Below are positions 24,512 to 31,779 of a stretch of 38,442 nucleotides of DNA, in pieces (position 1 is the stretch's first letter; every line of letters starts with the position of its first letter). The translations under genes were made by a program, and so were the position numbers. Below the pieces are notes generated by a model that worked only from the letters and a program-made list of their open reading frames with translations, ran no database searches and was not told the origin of the DNA. The DNA comes from an uncultured Christensenella sp. (GTDB lineage: Bacteria > Bacillota > Clostridia > Christensenellales > Borkfalkiaceae). Where the stretch lies: assembly GCA_910586035.1 (NCBI GenBank), contig CAJUHT010000018.1, positions 1-38,442 on the forward strand, written 5' to 3'.

Positions 24512-25063
24512 TTACTTTTTTTCCGCTTTGGCGTAAACGCCCGAAATTTTTTCGAAAGCTGACGTAGGCACGCGCTTGACTATCAGCGTTACCGCCGCGC
24601 CAATAAACGCGCCCGAAAGCACGCCCAAAAGTATCAGGTACGGCGCGTAAGAAAACGCCAGCGGCGTGGACGATAATAATACGAATACGGCGTTCTGGGT
24701 AAAATTATGAAACGCCGCGGCTATTACGCTTACGCATATAACCGAAATTTTTGGGTGTACGCAATACATTAAAAGCGAGCTGACCGCCATAGAGACGACC
24801 CCGCCCGTAAACGAGTACATAACCGCCGCAAAGTTACCTGCGAATATCGCGCCCAGCACCGTGCGCACTCCCACGACAATAAACGCCTCCAACGGCGAAA
24901 ACATAATTAGCGCTATAAAGGAAAACGCGTTTGCAAGCCCCAGCTTAGCCCCCGGTATGAGTAGCGGGGGGAAGAGGTTTTCTATTAAAAACGTAATTAA
25001 ACTCAGGGCGGTAAGCACGCCCAGAACGGCGAGTTTTTTCGCCGTAAACCGTTTTCCTTCCAT
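24512..25063 (-). CDS. Gx transporter family membrane protein (Hpre_diP_synt_I type)
   Basis: The 183-residue protein has five or six membrane helices and matches the family annotated as heptaprenyl diphosphate synthase component I or Gx transporter, recognised by KLAVLGVLTALSLITFLIENLFPP, IPGAKLGLANAFS and the middle RTVLGAIFAGNF. The family resembles S-components of ECF vitamin transporters and is commonly beside Rnf and flavin-transfer genes, so a flavin or quinone-related role is likely but unproven. I chose ATG 25063, not the codon at 25084, because the latter is upstream of the -10 box. It heads the rnf operon. Confidence 0.85.
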   Translation of the reverse strand: MEGKRFTAKKLAVLGVLTALSLITFLIENLFPPLLIPGAKLGLANAFSFIALIMFSPLEAFIVVGVRTVLGAIFAGNFAAVMYSFTGGVVSMAVSSLLMYCVHPKISVICVSVIAAAFHNFTQNAVFVLLSSTPLAFSYAPYLILLGVLSGAFIGAAVTLIVKRVPTSAFEKISGVYAKAEKK

Positions 25064-25072
25064 ACACAGATA

Positions 25073-25101
25073 ATTATATACCATATTTAAAAAATAGTAA
25101 A
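25073..25101 (-). promoter_or_regulatory. Promoter of the Gx-rnf operon, predicted nearly leaderless
   Basis: On the - strand TTTACT (25101-25096) and TATAAT (25078-25073) are 17 bases apart. The ATG at 25063 starts nine bases past the -10 box, leaving a leader of about two or three bases and no ribosome-binding site. Confidence 0.7.
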
Positions 25102-25156
25102 TATAAAGAGTGGAAATAAAGCTAAAAATATTTGCTTTTTCTTGCTTGGCGGGCTA

Positions 25157-25185
25157 TTGACAAAACACGCCGTTGATATTATAAT
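25157..25185 (+). promoter_or_regulatory. Consensus promoter of the aminopeptidase gene
   Basis: TTGACA (25157-25162), 17 bases, TATAAT (25180-25185): a perfect sigma-A consensus. A leader of about 45 bases with a GAGGAG site leads to the ATG at 25236. Confidence 0.92.
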
Positions 25186-25235
25186 GTCGAGTGGAAATTA
25201 TTTGCCTAAAACTAAATTTGCGAGGAGATTTATCT

Positions 25236-26597
25236 ATGGATTACGAATACAAGAGAAAGAACTGTTACAAGGAAGCCGACAAAAAGGAGCTTAAAGCCAT
25301 TTTCGATTATGCGGAAGGGTACAAGCAGTTTTTGTTTACTTCCAAGACGGAACGCGGGGCTACCGCAACGGCTAAAAAGCTGGCGGAAGAAAGGGGTTAC
25401 AAGCCCTATACTTTCGGCGATAAGATAAAGGCGGGCGATAAGCTTTACTTTATCAACCGCGATAAAAACATATTTATCGTAAGGGTGGGCACCAACGATT
25501 TAAACAAGCACGGCGTTAAAATTATGGCGGCTCACGTAGACAGCCCCCGCCTCGATTTAAAGCCCAATCCCCTGTTCGAGGACAGCGGCGTTGCTTACTT
25601 AAAGACGCACTACTACGGCGGCATCAAAAAATACCAGTGGCTGACCATTCCCCTTGCCCTGCACGGCGTGGCAATGCTCCCCGGCGGCAAGCGCGTAGAC
25701 GTTTGCATAGGAGAGGACGAGGGCGACCCCATATTCTATATTTCCGACCTGTTGCCTCACCTTTCGCAGGAGCAGAACACAAAGCCCATAGGCTCGGCAA
25801 TCAAGGGCGAAAACCTCAACGCCATTATTACGGGTATTCCCTGCGGCGACGAGGAGGAGGGGGCCAAGTGCGCCGCTCTTAAACTTCTGCACGAGAAGTA
25901 CGGCATAACGGAAGTTGACTTCCAGACGAGCGAGTTGTGCTTTGTTCCCGCTGGCAAACCGCGCGACGTGGGGCTTGACCGCGCTTTGATTTCCGCGTAC
26001 GGACACGACGACAAGGTGTGCGCGTACCCCGAAATGACTGCGCTGTTCGACTGCGATTCCAAGGATACGCTCATAGCCGTTTTCGCCGACAAGGAGGAAA
26101 CGGGAAGCAACGGCGTAACGGGTATGCAGTCGCGCGTTATTCTCGATTTAATAGAGTGCGTTTCCCGCGCGCTGGGCGCCGACCCCGTATTGGTCAGGTA
26201 TAATTCCAAGTGCGTTTCCGCCGACGTTACGGCGGCGTACGACCCCGCGTATTCCGACGTTTACGAAAAGCGCAACGCTTCTTATATCAACTGCGGCGCG
26301 TCGCTCACCAAGTATCACGGCGCGCGCGGCAAGAGCTCAACAAACGACGCTTCGGCGGAGATGGTGGGATATTTGCGCGACGCTTTCGATAACGCCGGCG
26401 TAATCTGGCAGACGGGCGAGCTTGGCAAGATTGACATAGGAGGAGGCGGCACGGTTGCAATGTTTATTGCCAATTTGGGTATAGACACCTGCGATATGGG
26501 CGTGCCCGTGCTGTCTATGCACGCGCCTTACGAGGTCATTTCCAAAGCCGATTTGTACTCTATGCACAAGGCGATGGTCGCGTTCTGCGAAAAATAA
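25236..26597 (+). CDS. M18 family zinc aminopeptidase
   Basis: The 453-residue enzyme removes N-terminal amino acids using two zinc ions. M18 marks are AAHVDSPRLDLKPNPLFED with the first metal histidine, HYYGGIKKYQW, the metal and general-base segment DKEETGSNGVTG, SADVTAAYDP and KYHGARGKSSTNDASAE near the end; MHAPYEVISKADLYSMHKAM carries the last metal histidine. There is no signal peptide, so it should act in the cytosol, probably as a peptide scavenger forming large oligomers. The start at 25236 follows a GAGGAG site; the earlier in-frame codon at 25191 is rejected. Confidence 0.93.
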   Translation: MDYEYKRKNCYKEADKKELKAIFDYAEGYKQFLFTSKTERGATATAKKLAEERGYKPYTFGDKIKAGDKLYFINRDKNIFIVRVGTNDLNKHGVKIMAAHVDSPRLDLKPNPLFEDSGVAYLKTHYYGGIKKYQWLTIPLALHGVAMLPGGKRVDVCIGEDEGDPIFYISDLLPHLSQEQNTKPIGSAIKGENLNAIITGIPCGDEEEGAKCAALKLLHEKYGITEVDFQTSELCFVPAGKPRDVGLDRALISAYGHDDKVCAYPEMTALFDCDSKDTLIAVFADKEETGSNGVTGMQSRVILDLIECVSRALGADPVLVRYNSKCVSADVTAAYDPAYSDVYEKRNASYINCGASLTKYHGARGKSSTNDASAEMVGYLRDAFDNAGVIWQTGELGKIDIGGGGTVAMFIANLGIDTCDMGVPVLSMHAPYEVISKADLYSMHKAMVAFCEK

Positions 26598-26615
26598 TAA
26601 GCGGTGAATAAAATT

Positions 26616-26645
26616 GCCGCCGCGCATAACTGCGCGGCGGCTTTT
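26616..26645 (+). terminator. Terminator after the aminopeptidase gene
   Basis: GCCGCCGCGCA (26616-26626) and TGCGCGGCGGC (26631-26641) form a perfect 11-bp stem with loop TAAC, followed by four Ts and AT-rich sequence. Confidence 0.88.
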
Positions 26646-26685
26646 AAATTATTTGGATAGGGCATATTGCGGGGGTAATCGGCAT

Positions 26686-27048
26686 TTATCCGCCGAAAAC
26701 CGCCTTTAAAATCAAGCCGAATATAAACGTTGCGGTCGCGCCCACAAGCGCAAGAAACACCTTGTACAAGAGGTCCTGCCGTCTTTGGCGTTCGTTTCGC
26801 TTGTATGCAAGCCCGCTCTCTTTAAGGGAAATCACGTACATTCTTTCGCCCTTGCGTTCGGAAGAAATAACGTCCAGATAACCGTCGGTCTGCAACGCGC
26901 TCAAAGCGTCTTCCAACCGCTGTTGGCTGTATCTGCGCTTGGAGGGCAACAGGCTCATAATGTCCAGCGGGGAAATAAGGCAACCGTCCGTGCCGTCGCA
27001 CAGGCAGTATACGGCGCGCATAACGTCGTTTTCACAGCGGTTAAGCAT
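26686..27048 (-). CDS. Small winged-helix-like protein with C-terminal membrane helix
   Basis: The 120-residue product has an N-terminal helical domain (about 1-80) with the winged-helix-like pattern RRYSQQRLEDALSALQTDGYLDV then a basic wing with strand MYVISL, a basic linker (KRNERQRRQ) and one C-terminal membrane helix (about 95-118). I do not recognise a named family. It resembles the gene just upstream in layout and pattern, so the two are probably diverged duplicates. Start 27048 lies one base after that gene's stop; the longer frame from 27078 would overlap it. Confidence 0.65.
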   Translation of the reverse strand: MLNRCENDVMRAVYCLCDGTDGCLISPLDIMSLLPSKRRYSQQRLEDALSALQTDGYLDVISSERKGERMYVISLKESGLAYKRNERQRRQDLLYKVFLALVGATATFIFGLILKAVFGG

Positions 27049-27049
27049 A

Positions 27050-27448
27050 TTACAGCACCGCCCCCAATATAGCCGCAATTCCGCCGCCTACCGCGCCGCC
27101 TACCGCGCCGCCAAAAAACGCGCAAAGCGTTATATAGGCGTACGCCTTTTTGGGAAAGAGGGCGGGAGCGGTAAGGCGCTGCGCCGCCGTTTCCTCGGTT
27201 TTTTCCGTTGCGACGGGAATAACTGGTTCGAATTTTTTTACCGCGGCAATGCAAAAAGCGTTTCCGCGCGCGTACTTTACGTCTACGTAACCGCCGCCGC
27301 CAAGGTTTTTAAGCGCGGCTTCAAGCGTTTCGCGGTTGCGTATTTCTTCGGGAAGCACTTCCATAAGTTCTTCTTCGTAAAAAATTTTGTAACTGCCCGT
27401 TCCCGCTTCGCACAAAAAAGCGGAGAGCAAAGCGCATATCTCTTCCAT
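27050..27448 (-). CDS. Small winged-helix-like protein with C-terminal membrane helices
   Basis: The 132-residue product has an N-terminal domain with the pattern RETLEAALKNLGGGGYVDVKYARGNAFCIAAV, recalling a winged helix, a Thr/Glu linker, and a C-terminal hydrophobic region rich in Gly and Ala (about 103-131). It shares this design with the following gene. No signal peptide is seen and the function is unknown. It might sense or bind nucleic acid or protein at the membrane. No clear ribosome-binding site precedes its ATG. Confidence 0.65.
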   Translation of the reverse strand: MEEICALLSAFLCEAGTGSYKIFYEEELMEVLPEEIRNRETLEAALKNLGGGGYVDVKYARGNAFCIAAVKKFEPVIPVATEKTEETAAQRLTAPALFPKKAYAYITLCAFFGGAVGGAVGGGIAAILGAVL

Positions 27449-27489
27449 TTACTTTAATAATGGCTCAATTTATGCGTTTTTATTCTTAT

Positions 27490-27846
27490 TTACTGCTGTT
27501 TCGAAGCGGAAGTTACGCCCATTCCCACGACTACTACTAATATAGCCGCCCCCATAACGACGTAGTTGACTATCCTCAAAATTTTGCATACTTTGTTTTC
27601 GCCGCGCCGCTTCTGCGCGTTTAAAAAGGAGGCGCAGGCGAGGGAGGACAGCATACTTGCAATAAGCATATATACGCCCGCTCCGCGTATGAAAAACGAC
27701 AGAGCCAGCAGTATGCAGGCAACGGCAAAACAGCCTATTGCAACGTACAGGCATACAAAATTTTTATTGTCCGTTTGTCCGTCAGTTTGTTTTGCGGCTT
27801 CTTCGGGTGCGTTCTTTTTCTCTGTTTCGTCCTGTTTATCGCTCAT
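27490..27846 (-). CDS. Unrecognised small three-helix membrane protein
   Basis: The 118-residue product begins with a charged stretch rich in Lys, Glu, Gln and Asp (1-28) and then has three predicted membrane helices (about 30-53, 57-76 and 92-112). No family is recognised. Its ATG at 27846 lies inside the end of the NFACT gene, 11 bases before that stop, with a GGAGG site inside the NFACT coding region. This tight overlap suggests coupled translation with the RqcH-like gene. Confidence 0.7.
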   Translation of the reverse strand: MSDKQDETEKKNAPEEAAKQTDGQTDNKNFVCLYVAIGCFAVACILLALSFFIRGAGVYMLIASMLSSLACASFLNAQKRRGENKVCKILRIVNYVVMGAAILVVVVGMGVTSASKQQ

Positions 27847-29527
27847 CCTGTCTTTCCTCCGCGTGCGCTTGCGGCGCAACAAGTATAGTCTTAAAATCGG
27901 TGTAAACGGCAAACCCCGCGTTTGCTCCGTTCGGTTTTTTTACAAACTTTTTCAAAGTGTAGTCTACGGCTACCTTGTCCTTGCCGCGCGCTTCCGAGTA
28001 ATACGCGCAAACCTCTGCGGCAAATTTTATAACCTCGTCGTCAGCCTGCCCGCCGTCGGTTAAAATTGCAACGTGGGAGGAGTGGAAGCTCTTGGTATGC
28101 AACCACACGTCGGAGGCGGAAATGCGCTTTGTCAGCCTGTCGTTCTGCACGTTGTTTCGCCCGCACAGTACGGTATATCCCTTAAACAAATAAGTGCGGC
28201 AGGGGTTTTCCTCTTCAACTTTTTTACTCTTCGCGCCCTTGCCCGCGCGCTCTTTTTGCGGCGGCGCCATAAGGGAAAGGGCTATAAGCTCCTCCTGACT
28301 TTCCGTCAGGTCGAGTAAGTTTTCGGCAAGCTCCACATTGTATTTAATGCTTTTAAGGTATTCCGCGCGGCGCAGGCTTTCGTCCCTCTGCCCGCTCACG
28401 CTCTGCGCCGTCCGCTTCAACTTTGCATACTTTTTATAGTACTTCTGCGCGTTTTGCGCGGGGGTTAGGCGCGGGTCGAGTTCAACGGTTATCTTTGCGC
28501 AGTTTTCATCGTAATAATTGACCGCTTCAAAGCTCTTCATACCCCGTTGAACGGCATATATGTTGGCGGTAATCAATTCGCCCTTTAATTTTACAGTTTC
28601 CGCCGAAGCGCACTCTTCAAGCTTGTCAAGCGCAGCCGCAAGCCGTTTTTCAACCTTTTTTTCAGCCGCCGCAACCGCGGACAACAGCTTTCTTTTGCCG
28701 TCTTGAAATTTCTTTTTGTTTACCGCGTAGGAGTAGTATTCCGCCTGCGCCTTCAACAAACTTTCGCGCGGTTTTCCGTCTTTAACTGCGCGCGCTTTAA
28801 AGTCGTACGGCTCGCCGTCTTTAACCGCAACGCAGGGCTGGCAGTTTGGCGAGTTGACGTATTCGTAAACGTTTTCCGCCGTAATATTTTCGCCGTACGT
28901 TTCAATCATATCCGCGGCGGTTGTATAGGCAATGCCCGCAATGCGCCCGCTTATAAATTCAGCCGCGCCGCCGCGCTTAGTTTTAAATGCTTCTTTAATC
29001 TGCGCCAAATCTGTGGGGTCGGCTTTGTCCTGCTTTTCGGGCGGGCGGTAAACTGCACCGCTCAGCGTTACGCGCCTTGCGCCCGTTTCCAGCGAGGCGG
29101 TTTTTAGCGCGCCTACGATTATTCCGTTTTTGGTCAGCACGGCGTTGGAGTACTTGCCCATAATTTCCAGATACAGGCGCATAGAGGTCGTTTCGAACTC
29201 GGAAAAACACTTTAAGTCGAAGTATAAAACCCTTTCGAAGCCCGCCTGTTCAACGTTGGTAATTTCGGCGTTTTGCAGGTGTTTGCGCAGTAGCATACAG
29301 AAGTTGGGCGCAGTTTTGGGGTTGGTAAATTCCGTGCTTTCGCCCGCGCTCGCCCTGCAAAATTTTGCCGAAAGGTCGATATCGAGTTTAACCGTGCCCT
29401 TTTGAGTGTATATTAAAAGGGAGAGCAAATCTTTTTCGGGTTGGTTTATCTTGGAAATTTTACCGCCGACAAAGGCGGCGTTTAATTCTTTACATACGTA
29501 TCTTAACGTAAACGCGTCCTGCGGCAT
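27836..29527 (-). CDS. rqcH: NFACT family protein, RqcH-like
   Basis: The 563-residue protein matches the Rqc2/RqcH group, which binds stalled 50S subunits and recruits Ala-tRNA to add C-terminal alanine tails. An NFACT-N domain starts with MPQDAFTLRYVCKELN and contains VEQAGFERVLYFDL, where Glu98-Arg99 replace the usual Asp-Arg pair. A coiled-coil middle region (about 270-400) follows, and the C-terminal NFACT-R domain shows GRNNVQNDRLTKRIS and DVWLHTKSFHSSHVAI. The family is also called fibronectin-binding protein A in older work. The SD site AAGGAG supports the start. The gene stands back to back with tig, a fitting quality-control neighbourhood. Confidence 0.9.
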   Translation of the reverse strand: MPQDAFTLRYVCKELNAAFVGGKISKINQPEKDLLSLLIYTQKGTVKLDIDLSAKFCRASAGESTEFTNPKTAPNFCMLLRKHLQNAEITNVEQAGFERVLYFDLKCFSEFETTSMRLYLEIMGKYSNAVLTKNGIIVGALKTASLETGARRVTLSGAVYRPPEKQDKADPTDLAQIKEAFKTKRGGAAEFISGRIAGIAYTTAADMIETYGENITAENVYEYVNSPNCQPCVAVKDGEPYDFKARAVKDGKPRESLLKAQAEYYSYAVNKKKFQDGKRKLLSAVAAAEKKVEKRLAAALDKLEECASAETVKLKGELITANIYAVQRGMKSFEAVNYYDENCAKITVELDPRLTPAQNAQKYYKKYAKLKRTAQSVSGQRDESLRRAEYLKSIKYNVELAENLLDLTESQEELIALSLMAPPQKERAGKGAKSKKVEEENPCRTYLFKGYTVLCGRNNVQNDRLTKRISASDVWLHTKSFHSSHVAILTDGGQADDEVIKFAAEVCAYYSEARGKDKVAVDYTLKKFVKKPNGANAGFAVYTDFKTILVAPQAHAEERQDER

Positions 29528-29566
29528 AACCTTTTCTCCTTATAAAAGCATTTGCAAACACCGTAA

Positions 29567-29595
29567 ATTATACAGTAAAAATTTTGAAAAGTAAA
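29567..29595 (-). promoter_or_regulatory. Promoter of the NFACT gene
   Basis: On the - strand TTTACT (29595-29590), 17 bases, TATAAT (29572-29567). The leader of about 30 bases contains the AGGAG site. The -35 sequence and spacing match those of the Gx promoter, but here a normal leader exists. Confidence 0.75.
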
Positions 29596-29617
29596 TTGTA
29601 TACGGTTGCAAAAACGC

Positions 29618-29646
29618 TTTTCAAAATAAAAGAATTGTGGTAAAAT
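29618..29646 (+). promoter_or_regulatory. Extended -10 promoter of tig
   Basis: TAAAAT at 29641-29646 is preceded by TGG, the extended -10 motif, with a weak -35 candidate TTTTCA at 29618-29623. The leader of about 40 bases includes AGGAGAAG. Confidence 0.6.
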
Positions 29647-29692
29647 ATTATTTGGAACAAAATATTTGGCATATTCAATCAGGAGAAGAGCA

Positions 29693-30985
29693 ATGAATTA
29701 TACTTTTGAAGCGGCTGAAAAGAGCACAGTTAAACTCGTAATGACCTTTACGGGCGAAGAATGGAAGGACGCAATCGACAAGGCGTATAAGAGAACGCGC
29801 GGCAAGTATGCGGTTCCCGGTTTCAGAAAGGGCAAGTGCCCCAAGCCCGTAATCGAAAATTATTACGGCAAGTCGGTATTCTTCGACGACGCTTTCAGCG
29901 TACTCTATTCGGAAAACTATCCTACCGTTTTAGAAAAGGAAAAGGAAAGCTTTACCGCCGTAGGCGCGCCCGAACTTTCCGTTGACGAGCTTTCGGACGA
30001 AAAACTCGTTATGACGGCAATCGTTCCCGTAAAGCCCGAAGTAAAAATAGGCGCGTATAAAGGTTTAGAAATCAAAAAGTATGAATATAATGTGTCCGAA
30101 GAGGATATAAAGTCCGAAACGGAAAAAATTCTTTTAAGGGAAGCCAAGACGGTTGAAGTTACCGACAGGGCTTGCAAGAGCGGCGATACCGTAAACATCG
30201 ACTTCGCGGGTTCGGTAAACGGCGAATTGTTTGCCGGCGGCTCTATGGAAAAGTACGACTTGGAGCTTGGAAGCGGCTCGTTTATCCCCGGCTTCGAGGA
30301 GCAGGTTGCCGGTATGAAGATAGGCGAGGAGAGGGATATAACCGTAAGATTCCCCGCGGACTATCAGGCGGATAACCTCAGGGATAAAGACGCGGTTTTC
30401 CACATTAAACTCCACGCAATAAAGGGCAAGGAGCTTCCCGAACTCACCGACGAATACGTTAAAAAGCACGCCGGTTGCGACACGGTTGCCGCATATGCCG
30501 AAAAGGTGAAGGAACGCCTTGAAAACAAGGCTAAAAACGACAGCCGCGACCAGACCGAAAACAGCATATTGCAGGCTGTGTGCGACACCTGCGAGTGCGA
30601 AATTCCACAGGCAATGATTGAGGGCGAAGTCGATACTATCGTACGCGACTTCTCCAACAGGCTTGCATATCAGGGGTTACAGCTTAAAGACTATATCGAA
30701 TATATGGGTCAGACTATGGAAACGTTCAGGGCGCAGTTTAACGACCAGGCGCGTTCCCGCGTGCTTACCCAGCTTGTTATAGAAAAAATAATAAAGGACG
30801 AAAATATTACCGCTTCGCAGGAAGAAATGGACGCGGAAATCGCCAAGCAGGCGGCGTCGGTCGATAAGTCCGTCGAGGACTACAAAAAGACTTTGGACGC
30901 GAGAAGGTTGGAGTATATCGCAAACGATATTGTAATTACCAAGCTTTTCGACTTCCTTTCGGCAAACAACAAGCTTGTTGCCTGA
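29693..30985 (+). CDS. tig: Trigger factor
   Basis: The 430-residue ribosome-bound chaperone has its three usual parts. The N-terminal ribosome-docking domain carries VPGFRKGKCP (GFRxGxxP at 43-50). The FKBP-type prolyl isomerase domain (about 150-240) shows GDTVNIDFAGSVNG and ELGSGSFIPGFEEQVAGM. A helical C-terminal domain completes it. Start 29693 follows AGGAGAAG at the proper distance; an earlier in-frame codon at 29666 is not supported. It begins the tig-clpP-clpX-lon-engB block, the common order in Firmicutes. Confidence 0.96.
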   Translation: MNYTFEAAEKSTVKLVMTFTGEEWKDAIDKAYKRTRGKYAVPGFRKGKCPKPVIENYYGKSVFFDDAFSVLYSENYPTVLEKEKESFTAVGAPELSVDELSDEKLVMTAIVPVKPEVKIGAYKGLEIKKYEYNVSEEDIKSETEKILLREAKTVEVTDRACKSGDTVNIDFAGSVNGELFAGGSMEKYDLELGSGSFIPGFEEQVAGMKIGEERDITVRFPADYQADNLRDKDAVFHIKLHAIKGKELPELTDEYVKKHAGCDTVAAYAEKVKERLENKAKNDSRDQTENSILQAVCDTCECEIPQAMIEGEVDTIVRDFSNRLAYQGLQLKDYIEYMGQTMETFRAQFNDQARSRVLTQLVIEKIIKDENITASQEEMDAEIAKQAASVDKSVEDYKKTLDARRLEYIANDIVITKLFDFLSANNKLVA

Positions 30986-31008
30986 GTAATTTAAAATAGG
31001 ACTTTTTG

Positions 31009-31075
31009 TACGGCGGCTGTAACTTCTATGAAAGTTTTATGCCGCCGTAAATAATAATATCGCTAAACCGTAGCG
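31009..31075 (+). other. Two hairpins in the tig-clpP gap
   Basis: TACGGCGGC (31009-31017) pairs with GCCGCCGTA (31041-31049), with an inner AACTT/AAGTT helix; then CGCTA (31061-31065) pairs with TAGCG (31071-31075) right before the clpP ribosome-binding site. There is no T-run, so these look like mRNA-processing, stability or translation-control structures and not a terminator. Confidence 0.5.
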
Positions 31076-31092
31076 GAAGGAGTTAAACTTAA

Positions 31093-31689
31093 ATGGCAAA
31101 CGAAAAAAACGCGCTTATACCCTATATTGTGGAGCAGACTTCGAGGGGCGAGCGTTCTTACGACATTTATTCCAGACTTTTGGAGGACAGAATAATCTTT
31201 TTGAGCGGTGAAATCGACGACGCGGTAGCCAACACGGTTGTAGCCCAGCTCATTTACCTCGAAGCGAAGGACCCCAACAAGGACATCAATCTCTATATAA
31301 ACAGTCCCGGCGGTTCCGTTTCATCCGGTCTTGCCATATACGACACTATGAATTATATCAAGTGCGACGTTTCTACTATTTGTATAGGTATGGCGGCTTC
31401 TATGGGCGCGTTCCTCCTTTCAAGCGGCGCAAAGGGCAAGAGGTTTGCTCTGCCCAACAGCGAAATTATGATTCACCAGCCTCTCGGCGGTGCGCAGGGT
31501 CAGGCAAGCGACATTAAAATCGCCGCCGAGCACATTTTGCGCACCAAAAAGAAGTTAAACAGAATACTCGCCGAAAACAGCGGCAAGCCCATAGAGCAAA
31601 TAGAGCGCGACACGGACAGGGATAACTATCTCTCCGCGGAAGAAGCTTTAAACTACGGGCTTATAGATAAAGTATTTTTTAAGAGATAA
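31093..31689 (+). CDS. clpP: ATP-dependent Clp protease proteolytic subunit
   Basis: The 198-residue serine protease forms the 14-subunit chamber used with ClpX. The catalytic triad is Ser103 (GMAASMGAF), His128 (MIHQP) and Asp177 (DRDNYLSAEEA), with the same spacing as in E. coli ClpP. The short N-terminal segment may be processed. Additional marks are YINSPGGSVSSGLAIYDTM and GLIDKV at the end. A strong GGAAGGAG site supports the ATG. clpX follows, as expected for its partner. Confidence 0.97.
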   Translation: MANEKNALIPYIVEQTSRGERSYDIYSRLLEDRIIFLSGEIDDAVANTVVAQLIYLEAKDPNKDINLYINSPGGSVSSGLAIYDTMNYIKCDVSTICIGMAASMGAFLLSSGAKGKRFALPNSEIMIHQPLGGAQGQASDIKIAAEHILRTKKKLNRILAENSGKPIEQIERDTDRDNYLSAEEALNYGLIDKVFFKR

Positions 31690-31719
31690 TTTTTTTAAAA
31701 CGCGTCAATAATATATTTC

Positions 31720-31754
31720 GCCGCGGCTTGCGCTCGTTCGCGTAGCGCCGCGGC
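31720..31754 (+). other. Hairpin in the clpP-clpX gap
   Basis: GCCGCG (31720-31725) pairs with CGCGGC (31749-31754), and inside it GCGCT (31730-31734) pairs with AGCGC (31744-31748). It is followed by A-rich sequence, not by Ts, so it is a poor terminator; a processing or stability element is more likely. Confidence 0.45.
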
Positions 31755-31779
31755 AGAATAAAAACGATACGGAGTATAA

